This document shows, piece after piece, positions 1 to 8,545 of a DNA stretch of 64,000 nt. The DNA is taken from NCBI GenBank assembly GCA_029259845.1, contig JAJDEI010000138.1:1-64000 (forward strand), read 5' to 3'. The stretch comes from Planctomycetaceae bacterium (GTDB lineage Bacteria; Planctomycetota; Planctomycetia; Planctomycetales; Planctomycetaceae). A program made the translations under genes and the position numbers. Each line of letters opens with the position of its first letter. Position 1 is the first letter of the stretch. Below the pieces are notes generated by a model. That model worked only from the letters and a program-made list of their open reading frames with translations. It was not told where the DNA came from and ran no database searches.

Positions 1-499
1 CTAGATACGTCGAGATGTGGCGACGCCGAGCTGACGAGTTTTGACCGCTTGCAGTCAGAATGAGTTTTTCAACGGGCTGCTAGAAGGCGGCCCAGCGGGG
101 ACGACTGGGTCGACACTGAGTCATCCCCCCATCGCATGTCCACTGACGAGATTGAGCAGGGGCTTAAGGTCCTGCGTTTCCGTGAGCGCGGGAAGGTGAT
201 TCTGGGCTGGATCGCTGCAAACGTGAACAGCAGGGCTAGCCTCGCTCAAGTTGGCTAACGTCTGAGGTAACCGGCTTGGCGGACCGACGAAGGTGACGTT
301 GGCGCACCCAGCTTTGTCAACCAAGGAAACAACGTTGGAAAACCGAAAGGCGAGCCAACTCCGGTTCACCGATTCGTTCTGCCGCGATATGCGTCTTACG
401 TAGAGTGTCGGAAACATTACTCTAGTTATATCGCAAAGAGCAAAGTTCACGCAGTCGTCCTTTTCAGGAGCAACGACTTTCAACGCGGTACTCGGATTG
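1..499. other. Left-edge region without a supportable gene
   Basis: No convincing coding region is visible. A minus-strand reading frame from 648 to 121 exists, but it overlaps the 3' end of the next gene in another frame, lacks family resemblance and has no good ribosome-binding site. Near 60-90 there is a stretch reading gagtttttcaacgggctgct, a phrase I associate with remnants of planctomycete intergenic repeats, but this is only an impression. Nothing else is recognised. Confidence 0.5.
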
Positions 500-1420
500 T
501 CAAGTATGTGATGTGCGTTCGGGACGTTCCAATTCAAGAATTGGGCGCCCTTCGTGGAATACAGTAACGGTTCCCGACGAGGCGGATATTGCAAATGCGA
601 TGGCGTCTGTAACGGAAGTGATAGATTGAGCGGCCGCATGGCGTGCACCTAGGCCGGGTCGGAGCCTTACTTTCTTGACGCCCGCATCGAAATAGGTGCC
701 AGCCGAAAGGACCGTTCCCTTACGGCTAACGATGAACCCTCCATCGAGTCCGGAGAATTCCCGAATCGTTTCAAAGAACTCTTGGTGGTGAATGCTCCGT
801 TCTCGTTGCGGGTGCCCTTTGAAGGGGTTCAATACAAGCTGGCGACAATATGGTTCCAGCTTCGATTCGTCGCCAAGCACGAGTACCGTTCCAATGGGTT
901 TTCCTTCGCGGCCTTCTGCGGCCAGTCGAAGAGCGATTTCAAGAAGTCGAGCCACTTCGCGAGAGGAGAATAGGCCCTGAATGTCCGCAATATTGCCGTT
1001 ACGAAACCAAGGGTAGTCGCGTCCTGCATTTGCAATGAGGAGTGTGTCAAGCCGCTCGGAACCGGCAACGCCGGAAAGGCAGACCACACTCTCATCCAAA
1101 TCCACGAGGCTGTTCATCACCGCCAGTAGCAGACCTACCTTGAGTTGGCTCATTCTTGTTAAAGTCGCCTCCGGAAGGCGCAGCACGGCGTCGTTTGAAG
1201 AAATCGCGATGGGCAGGTCGGCTTCGTGGCGCGTGAGCCAAATCACGTGTTCGGACTCACGCAATCTACCGACAAGGCGAATATCTCGCAGTTCGTCGGC
1301 TTGAACTATGAGGGTCGCAATTTGCAGTGACCGAGCCACGTCGAAGGCTGCGTGAACCAGCGTTCGCGACTCGACGTTCTCACTAGTATTCTTGTTTTTA
1401 ATCTTGTTCTTTCTGCCCAT
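500..1420 (-). CDS. DisA_N-domain diadenylate cyclase-like protein
   Basis: This 306-residue protein probably makes c-di-AMP from two ATP. Residues 20-140 look like the pyruvate-kinase C-terminal-like alpha/beta domain that precedes DisA_N in archaeal-type (DacZ-like) enzymes. Residues 160-300 match DisA_N: EGKPIGTVLVLGD (172-184), LVLNPF (195-200), a DGG at 226-228 where DGA is usual, and GLGARHAAA (256-264) where the consensus is RHR. The final strand reads SSGTVTVFHEG. The start has a lysine-rich N-terminus and is the only Met before the conserved part. It stands alone, oriented away from kbl. G+C is lower than its neighbours (32 of 60 bases in 1081-1140), hinting at a different origin. 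Domain assignment is firm; catalytic activity is inferred and uncertain because both signature motifs vary. Confidence 0.8.
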   Translation of the reverse strand: MGRKNKIKNKNTSENVESRTLVHAAFDVARSLQIATLIVQADELRDIRLVGRLRESEHVIWLTRHEADLPIAISSNDAVLRLPEATLTRMSQLKVGLLLAVMNSLVDLDESVVCLSGVAGSERLDTLLIANAGRDYPWFRNGNIADIQGLFSSREVARLLEIALRLAAEGREGKPIGTVLVLGDESKLEPYCRQLVLNPFKGHPQRERSIHHQEFFETIREFSGLDGGFIVSRKGTVLSAGTYFDAGVKKVRLRPGLGARHAAAQSITSVTDAIAFAISASSGTVTVFHEGRPILELERPERTSHT

Positions 1421-1908
1421 GAAGTATGTCCGTTAAGCCGCTGCCGCCACGTTGCCCGCGGACTGAATTGCCGGTCAAGGTAGAGCGAGCGCAAAAGCTG
1501 CAGCCAAAAGCGTCTGGGACCATGCTTGCAAGCAAACTGAGTTACTGGCGACAGAACTTTGAAGGCATCACTGCTGGACTGGAATAGTCCAGCTTTGGGC
1601 AGGGTAACGCCGTGCCATTCGGCCGTCAACGAATTCTCTGACGCTGAACCGGTCTAACACGATACCGTTCGTCTTGGCAGCGGCGTTCACAGGGGGGAGA
1701 CATCGCGGGTGGCCCAGCCGGGATCAGCTGGGTGCCGTTGGCACAAGATGTCTCGTACACGGCTTGCGATGCTGATCGATTGTTTGGATGCTGAGTGAGA
1801 GGCATCTTGTCGCGGCGCGATCCAGCCAGGTGGCCGGACCACTCGCCGCACATTGGAAATGTGCGGCTCAACGGAGATCCATGATCGCGGCTTTTTGGAG
1901 TACGCAAC
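1421..1908. other. Intergenic region with one strong hairpin, no gene
   Basis: This 488-base gap separates the divergent diadenylate cyclase-like gene and kbl. No reading frame here resembles a protein. The right part (1700-1830) contains weak palindromes such as cagccgggatcagctggg, and the phrase ggcatcttgtcgcggcgcga resembles part of the repeat family found at 32090 and 54580. A perfect 10-bp hairpin lies at 1845-1867 and is listed separately. Promoters for both flanking genes must lie here but I cannot place them. Confidence 0.5.
1845..1867. promoter_or_regulatory. Perfect 10-bp inverted repeat in the kbl leader
   Basis: GCCGCACATT and AATGTGCGGC form a perfect stem around the loop gga. 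It lies 41 bases before the kbl start codon and is not followed by a T-run, so it is not a typical terminator. It could be an operator or an mRNA leader hairpin; its role is inferred only from position. Confidence 0.5.
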
Positions 1909-3102
1909 ATGCAGGACTGTTTTCTCGATCATCTTCGATCTCAACTTGATGACATCTGCGACGCCGGCACGTTTAAGGCGGAGCGGGTGATTACGTCGCC
2001 GCAGGAGGCGCGGATTGGGGTCGCGGATGGGGCGGACCGGCGGGTGCTCAACCTGTGTGCGAACAACTATCTGGGACTGTCGGATCATCCGGAGATTGTG
2101 CAAGCGGCCCATGAGGGGTTGGACCGCTGGGGATACGGAATGTCGTCGGTGCGGTTCATTTGTGGGACGCAGGCGGTGCACAAAGAGTTGGAACGCAAGC
2201 TGAGCGAGTTTCTGGGGACGGAAGATACGATCCTGTACTCGTCCTGCTTTGATGCGAACGGCGGGCTGTTTGAGACGCTGCTGAGTGATGAGGACGCGAT
2301 CATCTCGGACGAGTTGAACCATGCGAGCATCATCGACGGTGTGCGGCTGTGTAAGGCGCAGCGGTTTCGCTACAAGAACAGCGACATGGCCGATCTGGAG
2401 GCGCAACTGCGAGCGGCCCAATCGGCCCGGTTCCGGCTGATCGCGACCGATGGCGTGTTCTCGATGGACGGTTACCTTGCCAACCTGCCCGGTATCTGCG
2501 ATCTGGCCGACCGGTATGATGCCCTGGTGATGGTGGACGATTCGCACGCGGTGGGGTTTATCGGCGAGCGCGGCCGCGGGACGCACGAGCATTTCCGCGT
2601 GATGGGCCGCGTGGACATCCTCACCGGCACGCTGGGCAAGGCACTCGGCGGAGCGAGCGGCGGGTACACGAGTGGACGGCAGGAGATTATCGACCTGCTG
2701 CGCCAGCGGTCGCGGCCGTATCTGTTTTCCAACTCGGTCGCCCCGCCGATCGTCGCCGCGTCGCTGAAGGCGCTCGAGCTCATCGGGAAGACGTCCGACC
2801 TGCGAGACCGACTCCGTGAGAACACGGCGTTTTTCCGCAGCGAGATAACGCGGCTCGGCTTTGACATCCTGCCGGGGGAGCACCCGATCGTGCCGGTGAT
2901 GATCGGCGATGCGGCGAAGGCGACGCAGTTGGCGGACGCCCTGTTGGAGCGCGGCGTGTATGTGATCGGCTTTTCGTTCCCGGTCGTGCCGCAGGGAAAG
3001 GCCCGGATTCGGTGTCAAATGTCGGCGGCTCACACGCGGGCGGACCTGGAGTTTGCGGTCGAGCAGTTTGCAACCGTCGGCGTTGCCTCCGGGCTAACGT
3101 GA
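1909..3102 (+). CDS. kbl: Glycine C-acetyltransferase (2-amino-3-ketobutyrate CoA ligase)
   Basis: A PLP enzyme of the alpha-oxoamine synthase family that interconverts 2-amino-3-ketobutyrate plus CoA with glycine plus acetyl-CoA in threonine catabolism. At 397 residues it has the usual length. NNYLGL (52-57), [11 protein letters not shown] (77-87), SDELNHAS (133-140), the cofactor Asp/His in VDDSHAVG (209-216) and the PLP lysine in [10 protein letters not shown] (K244) are all present. The start is supported by GGAG at 1897-1900, eight bases upstream. No threonine dehydrogenase gene is adjacent; serA follows on the same strand. The last eight codons and the stop lie inside the first unit of a 32-bp tandem repeat, so the C-terminal tail (VGVASGLT) is repeat-derived. 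AONS or KAPA synthase paralogues are the main alternative, but the sequence fits Kbl best. Confidence 0.93.
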   Translation: MQDCFLDHLRSQLDDICDAGTFKAERVITSPQEARIGVADGADRRVLNLCANNYLGLSDHPEIVQAAHEGLDRWGYGMSSVRFICGTQAVHKELERKLSEFLGTEDTILYSSCFDANGGLFETLLSDEDAIISDELNHASIIDGVRLCKAQRFRYKNSDMADLEAQLRAAQSARFRLIATDGVFSMDGYLANLPGICDLADRYDALVMVDDSHAVGFIGERGRGTHEHFRVMGRVDILTGTLGKALGGASGGYTSGRQEIIDLLRQRSRPYLFSNSVAPPIVAASLKALELIGKTSDLRDRLRENTAFFRSEITRLGFDILPGEHPIVPVMIGDAAKATQLADALLERGVYVIGFSFPVVPQGKARIRCQMSAAHTRADLEFAVEQFATVGVASGLT

Positions 3103-3171
3103 TCTGCGTCGGCGTTGCCTCCGGGCTAACGTGATCTGCGTCGGCGTTGCCTCCGGGCTAATGTGACCTAT
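3076..3171. repeat. Three tandem copies of a 32-bp repeat
   Basis: Units begin at 3076, 3108 and 3140, each gtcggcgttgcctccgggct followed by aacgtgatctgc. The third diverges slightly (aatgtgacctatgc). The first unit contains the kbl stop codon. The core GCCTCCGGGCTAAC also occurs in the palindromic element at 11663-11731, so this looks like a tandemly amplified piece of an interspersed repeat. There are no unique spacers, so it is not CRISPR. Confidence 0.9.
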
Positions 3172-3222
3172 GCTACGGGCTGTGCTGATTGCCCGTTTCT
3201 GTTCGATTGACTGAGCCGTCCG

Positions 3223-4857
3223 ATGTTCCGCGTGCTGATTACTGACAACCTGTCCCCCGCCGGCCTGAAACTGCTGGAAAACGAGCCGGAGATCGAGGTC
3301 GACGTCCGCTCCGGGCTGTCGCCGGAGGAAGTACGGGAGGCGCTTCAGGAGGCGGACGGCATCATCATCCGCAGCGGAACGAAGCTCACGCCCGAATTGC
3401 TCGATGGACAGGAGCGGCTGAAGGTGATCGTGCGGGCAGGGGTCGGCGTGGACAACATCGACCTGCCGGCGGCGACGCGGGCGGGCATCGTGGTGATGAA
3501 CACGCCCGCCGGCAACACCACCAGCACGGCGGAACACACGATCGCCATGCTGATGGCACTCTCGCGGAACATCGGCCCGGCGTCGCAGAGCATGCGGGAA
3601 GGCCGTTGGGACCGAAAGAAGTTCACCGGAACCCAACTGGCAGGCAAGACGATCGGCGTGATCGGACTGGGGCGGATCGGGCTGTCGGTCGCCAAGCGGT
3701 GCTGCGGACTGCAGATGACGGTTGTCGGATTCGACCCGTTCCTGTCTGCGGAGAAAGCAGCCGAGCATGGGATTGAACTGTTCCGTGATGTGGATGAACT
3801 CATTCCGCGGTGCGACTATCTCACCGTGCATACGCCGCTGACGGATGAAACGCGGGGGCTGATCAACAGCGAACGTTTGCGAAACTGCAAGCAGGGCGTG
3901 CGGATCATCAACTGCGCCCGGGGAGGGATTGTGGATGAGGACGCGCTCGTGGAGGCGATTGAATCGGGACACGTCGCCGGGGCGGCGCTCGATGTGTTTG
4001 TCGGAGAGCCGCCGGCAGAAGACAGCCGGTTGCGGACGTCGCCCCATGTGCTGTGCACGCCCCATCTGGGAGCATCGACGGAGGAGGCCCAGGAGCAGGT
4101 GGCGGTCGAAGCGGCGGACATCATCACCGCCTTCCTGCTGCGGAACGAAGTCCGGTATGCGATCAACATGGCACCGATCACGGCCCATGAAGTGCCCGGT
4201 CTCAAGCCGTACCTCGATTTGTCGTATCGGCTCGGCTTGTTGCTCGCGCAGCTCAACGGGGCGAAGGCAATTAAGGCGGCCCATCTCAATCTGCGGGGAG
4301 AGGCGGCCTCCAAGCCGATGAAATTGATCGGCTCCGCGTTTACGTCGGGCCTGCTGTCGACAGCCCTCGAAGAGGGCGTGAATATCATCAACGCCGAAAT
4401 GATGGCCCGTGAACGGGGCATCGAAATCACTGAGTCCGGCTCGTCGGAAGTCGGCGCGTTTTCGACCGTCGTCTCGGCAACGGTGGAGAACGAGGATGGG
4501 GAATTGCGAGCCGCGGGCACGATGTTCGGCAACGACTACCTGCGGCTTGTGCGGCTGGGCGAGTACCAGTTGGACGCCTACCTTGACGGGCTGATGTTGA
4601 TTTACCGTCACCTGGACGTGCCGGGACTGATCGGCGCGATCGGGACGACCTTCGGTCGGTATCAGGTCAACATTTCGCACATGGCGCTGGGGAGGGAGAA
4701 AAACGAGCCGGGCGGGGATGCCGTCGCCGTGCTCAATCTGGACAGCGAACCGTCTGCGGAAGCGCTCGACGATGTGTTGTCGCACCCAGATGTCACCGGC
4801 GTGCAACTCGTGCGACTGCCACCGACCGGTGCGCCGCTGCCGTGGTTGGGGTTGTAA
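3223..4857 (+). CDS. serA: D-3-phosphoglycerate dehydrogenase
   Basis: Catalyses the NAD-dependent first step of serine synthesis, 3-phosphoglycerate to 3-phosphohydroxypyruvate. The 544-residue length matches the long bacterial form with an intervening ASB-type domain and a C-terminal ACT domain. The NAD-binding motif GLGRIG is at 148-153, the substrate/catalytic Arg in NCARGG at 233, Glu in GEPP at 262 and His in TPHLGAST at 281. Residues 315-455 form the ASB region and 460-540 the ACT domain, the usual site for serine feedback in such enzymes (inferred here). It lies 120 bases after kbl on the same strand, with the repeat block between, so glycine/serine metabolism is grouped here; cotranscription is possible but not shown. 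Confidence 0.96.
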   Translation: MFRVLITDNLSPAGLKLLENEPEIEVDVRSGLSPEEVREALQEADGIIIRSGTKLTPELLDGQERLKVIVRAGVGVDNIDLPAATRAGIVVMNTPAGNTTSTAEHTIAMLMALSRNIGPASQSMREGRWDRKKFTGTQLAGKTIGVIGLGRIGLSVAKRCCGLQMTVVGFDPFLSAEKAAEHGIELFRDVDELIPRCDYLTVHTPLTDETRGLINSERLRNCKQGVRIINCARGGIVDEDALVEAIESGHVAGAALDVFVGEPPAEDSRLRTSPHVLCTPHLGASTEEAQEQVAVEAADIITAFLLRNEVRYAINMAPITAHEVPGLKPYLDLSYRLGLLLAQLNGAKAIKAAHLNLRGEAASKPMKLIGSAFTSGLLSTALEEGVNIINAEMMARERGIEITESGSSEVGAFSTVVSATVENEDGELRAAGTMFGNDYLRLVRLGEYQLDAYLDGLMLIYRHLDVPGLIGAIGTTFGRYQVNISHMALGREKNEPGGDAVAVLNLDSEPSAEALDDVLSHPDVTGVQLVRLPPTGAPLPWLGL

Positions 4858-5300
4858 GAACGTATCTGAATTCGCGCCCCGCTCTCAGGGTGGCTGGGGC
4901 GAGATTCTGGTCGCGCAGTTGTCGAGAGCGTTTCGCGTCTGGGGCGATGGGCGAGTTCTCTGGACCGCACACAGCCCCAGAGAACGACCATGAGAAACCA
5001 TCCATGCGTCCGAGCGTTCCAGCCACCCTCCGCTGCCTCTGGTTGGGGCTGTCGGAATGCGATGTGAGCGTGTGCAGCGCGCGCCCACGGGGCGCGGCCC
5101 GTGGGGTTGAATCCCTCTTGAGCCATGCCGGCACGATTTCGCGTATCCTCAATTGATGGAATGAATTACCACGATCTGCGCGGATGGGAAAGTGTGCTGC
5201 CTGTTGTCGCGGGCCGGGTGCTGGCTTAGAATGCGGCGACGGGTCGTTGTCGCCATTGGCCGCTTCGACGCGGCTTGCAGACAGTCCCGAGGGACGGCTC
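4858..5300. other. Intergenic region, nothing recognised
   Basis: This 443-base gap lies between serA and the HNH nuclease gene. It holds short GC-rich self-complementary stretches (for example cgccccgctctcagggtggctggggcg just after serA) that could weakly terminate transcription, but no T-run follows. No gene or RNA is recognised. If the nuclease starts upstream of 5301 the gap would shrink to 4858-5183. Confidence 0.4.
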
Positions 5301-6020
5301 ATGATTTCGGGCGTCCGGCGTAACAAATCTCGCAAAAAAGGCTCCCGGTGCACCCCGGCGGGAAACCGGAACGGACACACGCCGCAAGGGCACGTAACGC
5401 AAGGCCGGCGCCGCTCGCCGGTGATGCAACTCAACGTGCTGGCGCTTAACCGCAACTACGTCGCCGTCCATGTGCTGACGGTCCCCCGCGCGTTCTCCCT
5501 GCTGTGGAAGGGAACAGCCGAAGTGGTCAACGTGGAGCAGGACCAGTATCTTTCTTACGACTTCGATGGTTGGCGCGAGAACAGCGAACTGAAAGCCGAA
5601 CTCGAAGACCGCGACGACACCGACGATTGGATACGCTCGGTGCAGTTTGAAATTCAGGTGCCGAAGATCATCCGCCTGCTGCTCTACGACCGCGTGCCCC
5701 GGAATTCGGTCAAGTTCAACCGTCGCAATGTTTTTCTTCGGGACGAGCATTGCTGCCAGTATTGCCGGAAGCGGTTCCCGCGGCAGCAGCTCAGTCTTGA
5801 CCACGTGATGCCCCGCAGCCGGGGCGGGGGCGACTCCTGGGAAAACATCGTGTGTGCCTGCCTGTCGTGCAACGTCCGCAAGGGAGGACGCACGCCTCAG
5901 GAAGCGGGCATGACGCTCAAGAAACCGCCGGTCAAGCCGAAGCGAAGCCCGCTGATCAGCCGGCAAATGACGCAGCCAAAGTACGAATCCTGGGGGAAAT
6001 TCATCCGGATCCACGAATGA
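5301..6020 (+). CDS. HNH endonuclease family protein
   Basis: A small zinc-binding HNH nuclease-like protein of a family common in planctomycetes and other bacteria; the biological substrate is unknown. The conserved body begins VLALNRNYVAVHVLTVPRAF. The zinc/HNH module lies near the C-terminus: CQYC, then LDHVMPRSRGG with the catalytic His region, ENIVCACLSCNVRKGG with Asn and a second Cys pair. The ATG at 5301 has a good GAGGGA six bases upstream, giving 239 residues with a basic Arg/Lys-rich N-terminal extension. The conserved part starts at an ATG at 5424 (198 residues), which has no clear ribosome-binding site, so the true start is uncertain. No restriction or mobile genes flank it, which argues for a housekeeping role. 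Confidence 0.85.
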   Translation: MISGVRRNKSRKKGSRCTPAGNRNGHTPQGHVTQGRRRSPVMQLNVLALNRNYVAVHVLTVPRAFSLLWKGTAEVVNVEQDQYLSYDFDGWRENSELKAELEDRDDTDDWIRSVQFEIQVPKIIRLLLYDRVPRNSVKFNRRNVFLRDEHCCQYCRKRFPRQQLSLDHVMPRSRGGGDSWENIVCACLSCNVRKGGRTPQEAGMTLKKPPVKPKRSPLISRQMTQPKYESWGKFIRIHE

Positions 6021-6232
6021 CCCCTCTGCCCTGTTGAGAACACCGGGACGTTTTCGTTTCTCCCTGAATGAGGCCGGATTGCCGGATTGAATCGAACGAC
6101 TTGACGAACGAGCCGCGAGTGCCACGTGAGATTGTGTCGGCCGCCGCAAGCGGATAGCTTAGGCCGCGTGGATTGGCCGGTTGCCACCCCTTCACGGGGG
6201 AAACCCTGCGAACGAAAGTTGACTGTTAAACC

Positions 6233-7252
6233 ATGCTCCAAAATCCCCGCCGTCAGTTTTCGGGCCGATCCGGCTTCACGCTGATCGAACTGCTTGTGGT
6301 GATCGCCATCATTGCCCTGCTGATCGCCCTGCTGATGCCGGCCGTCCAGCGGGCCCGCGAAGCGGCCAGGAGGACGCAGTGCATCAACGGGCTCAAGCAA
6401 ATCGCGCTGGCGACGCATAACTACCAGAGCGCTCACCGCGTGTTTCCCCCCGGCTGGGTCCAGGGGGAGCCCATTTGTGACTATCACCTGCACGATGCGG
6501 TGACCGCCGGCAGCCCCGCGACGATCCATCTCGCCGACCGGCAGCAGGTCGTGATCAGTCACTGGGACATGGGCTCCTACTGGAGTTGGCACGCGATGCT
6601 GCTGCCGGAAATGGAGCAGCTCACCATCAACCTCGATTTCGACTACGACAAGTACGCTGTCGATTCCACCCGTCAGCTCGATAACTGGCGCGGCATTCAG
6701 ATCCCGATTGCATCGTATGTTTGTCCGAGTGCCCAGGGCTTGCCGTCAACGCGCTGGCATGGCCTCGGGTACACGACCTATCGCGGGGTGATGGGCTACT
6801 GGCAGACCACCCTCCCCAATGATCCGTTCTACGTCGACCCCAATGCCGATCCGTATGTCCCGCTGAACAACGGCATCTTCTTCGACAACAGTACGATCAA
6901 CTTCAGCGACCTGTCCGACGGCGCATCAAACACGCTGATGTTCGGAGAGACTCTCTTTGGCGGATTCTGGGGAGACAATTACGCCTGTTGCGCAAGAGCC
7001 CGCGAGGATCAGCCCAATTTCGACGCCTACTGGCAAATCGCACCGGGCCCCATGGGCACTTGCCCGGGCAACGAATTGGGCGAACCTCTGATCGGTCCCC
7101 AGTTCTTCGGTTTCGGCAGCGACCACGGAGAGGTCTGTAATTTCGCGCTCGCCGACGGCTCCGCCCGGTCAATCGACAAATCCATCGATACGCTGCTGTT
7201 TCGCGCTCTATGCACGCGCAATGGTCAGGAGCGCATGCCGGGTGAATTCTGA
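6233..7252 (+). CDS. DUF1559 domain protein with type IV pilin-like N-terminus
   Basis: A member of the large planctomycete DUF1559 (SBP_bac_10) family: exported pseudopilin-like proteins of unknown function. The N-terminal prepilin signal [20 protein letters not shown] (residues 14-33) has the conserved Glu five residues after the cleavage Gly and a single hydrophobic helix. It is followed by [15 protein letters not shown], typical of the family. The C-terminus carries the H-X9-DG signature ([12 protein letters not shown]). Length of 339 residues is normal. It is convergent with epmA, with only seven bases between the stop codons. A prepilin peptidase is not in the window. The family call is firm; function is unknown. 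Confidence 0.95.
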   Translation: MLQNPRRQFSGRSGFTLIELLVVIAIIALLIALLMPAVQRAREAARRTQCINGLKQIALATHNYQSAHRVFPPGWVQGEPICDYHLHDAVTAGSPATIHLADRQQVVISHWDMGSYWSWHAMLLPEMEQLTINLDFDYDKYAVDSTRQLDNWRGIQIPIASYVCPSAQGLPSTRWHGLGYTTYRGVMGYWQTTLPNDPFYVDPNADPYVPLNNGIFFDNSTINFSDLSDGASNTLMFGETLFGGFWGDNYACCARAREDQPNFDAYWQIAPGPMGTCPGNELGEPLIGPQFFGFGSDHGEVCNFALADGSARSIDKSIDTLLFRALCTRNGQERMPGEF

Positions 7253-7259
7253 GAGCCTG

Positions 7260-8426
7260 TCAGGCGCGGTGAAAGGGAAAGGCAAGGACCTCGTCCAACC
7301 TCTCCGCGCCCAGCAGAATCATCAGCAGACGGTCGAACCCCAACGCGACCCCGGCGCTTTCAGGCATGCCGGAGTCCATTGCCTTCAGCAGCCGGCTTTC
7401 GCGCGGCAGCGGCGGGCGCCCCTCGCGGCGACGTTTCTCAGACTGTCCAGCGAACCGACGCCTCAGTTCGCCCGGATCGGTCAGTTCCTGATAGCCGTTA
7501 CAGATTTCGACCCCCTGCAGATACAACTCGAACCGCTCCGCGACAGGAGGGTCCCCGGGCCGAATCCGCGCCAGCGCCGCCTGCGTGTCCGGATAGTCGC
7601 AGACGAACACCGCCTCCCGTTCCGCCAGCATCGGCTCGACGAATTCGAGAAACAGCAGGTCGAGCCATCCGTCACGGTCGTCGGCGCCCAGCGAGCGGGG
7701 CGAAACGATCCCCCGCGCGACTGCCAATCGCGCGAGTTGGTCCGCCGAAAGCGACAGCACCGCCTCGCCCATGGCGGTCACAAACGCTTCCTCGTATGTC
7801 AATCGGCCAAACGGCGATGACACGGCCGGGACAGGCTTGTCTCGCCCGCGGCAGGACGTCCCATCCGGCAACGAACGCCCTTCCGGCAACGAAAGGTCGG
7901 CCGCATCCCCAGACGCCCGTGGCGCAGTCCGGAATCTCCGCAACGCGGATTGAAAACCAACCGTCAGTCTCTCGACGAACTGCATTTGTTGCGGGTACGT
8001 GCCGCCCGCCTGATACCACTCGATGATTGTGAATTCCGGATTGTGCAGGGGGCCGCACTCTTCCTGCCGGAACGCGCGCGTGATCTGGACGATCGATTTC
8101 GCACCGGCTGCGAGCAGCCGCTTCATGCCGAACTCGGGCGATGTCTGCAAGTACAACGGACCGACGCGTGCACTGTCACCGGTCGCGTCATCACACGGCC
8201 CGCCGTCGCTGCCCGGCACACAATACGGCTCCAGCCAGGCGTCGATGCAGACATCCCGCGACAGAAGGGGGGTCTCCACTTCCCAGTACCCTTGTTCGCG
8301 GAAGAACCCTCGCACCCAGTTGAGCATGTCCGCCCGCAGGCGAAGAACGGACAGCGACGCGGTCGGCCCGTAAGCCTGATCGCCAGGCAGAGACGGCTTC
8401 ACTTCCGATTCTTCGCTCAGTGACAT
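7260..8426 (-). CDS. epmA: Elongation factor P lysyltransferase (EpmA/GenX/PoxA)
   Basis: A class II lysyl-tRNA synthetase paralogue lacking the anticodon-binding domain, which attaches (R)-beta-lysine to elongation factor P. Visible elements are the N-terminal helix LRLRADMLNWVRGFF, LQTSPEFGMKRLL (93-105), motif 2 ITRAFRQEE (115-123) with HNPEFTIIEWY, LYLQGVEICNGYQEL and motif 3 ALGFDRLLMILLG. The length of 388 residues exceeds the usual 325 or so because of a low-complexity insertion at residues 167-205 containing SLPEGR/SLPDGT repeats; on the DNA this is 7812-7925 with two direct copies of tccggcaacgaa at 7864 and 7882. EpmB and EF-P genes are not in the window. The insertion probably forms a loop and should not destroy the active site. 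Confidence 0.92.
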   Translation of the reverse strand: MSLSEESEVKPSLPGDQAYGPTASLSVLRLRADMLNWVRGFFREQGYWEVETPLLSRDVCIDAWLEPYCVPGSDGGPCDDATGDSARVGPLYLQTSPEFGMKRLLAAGAKSIVQITRAFRQEECGPLHNPEFTIIEWYQAGGTYPQQMQFVERLTVGFQSALRRFRTAPRASGDAADLSLPEGRSLPDGTSCRGRDKPVPAVSSPFGRLTYEEAFVTAMGEAVLSLSADQLARLAVARGIVSPRSLGADDRDGWLDLLFLEFVEPMLAEREAVFVCDYPDTQAALARIRPGDPPVAERFELYLQGVEICNGYQELTDPGELRRRFAGQSEKRRREGRPPLPRESRLLKAMDSGMPESAGVALGFDRLLMILLGAERLDEVLAFPFHRA

Positions 8427-8470
8427 CGGGCGGATTGCCTGGCTATGTTTCGGAGGATGGCATTCAGGCG

Positions 8471-8524
8471 ATGGCCTTCAGGCTGATGTTTGTTCCCGCA
8501 GCCTGAAGGCTGAACTTCAACACA
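8471..8524. repeat. Interspersed palindromic repeat (GCAGCCTGAAGGCTGAACT family), copy 1
   Basis: Contains gttcccgcagcctgaaggct followed by gaacttcaac, preceded by the related ggccttcaggctga. The same element occurs at 36773-36822, 39933-40005 and 42484-42532. It lies in the 119-base gap between epmA and the kinase gene. Confidence 0.8.
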
Positions 8525-8545
8525 ACCTCCCGGTTGCGCAGGTCG

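Noticed and set aside
121-648. Minus-strand frame of 175 codons at the left edge
   Set aside because: It overlaps the diadenylate cyclase-like gene by about 150 bases in another frame on the same strand, lacks family resemblance and a ribosome-binding site.
1687-3033. 448-codon frame antisense to kbl
   Set aside because: Arg/His/Pro/Gln-rich composition typical of the antisense of a GC-rich gene; the sense strand encodes a complete, recognisable Kbl.
3076-3171. Tandem repeat considered as a CRISPR remnant
   Set aside because: The units are directly abutting without unique spacers, and no cas genes are present.
3094-4806. 570-codon frame antisense to serA
   Set aside because: Long only because of the GC-rich sense gene; no domain, and serA is complete and well supported.
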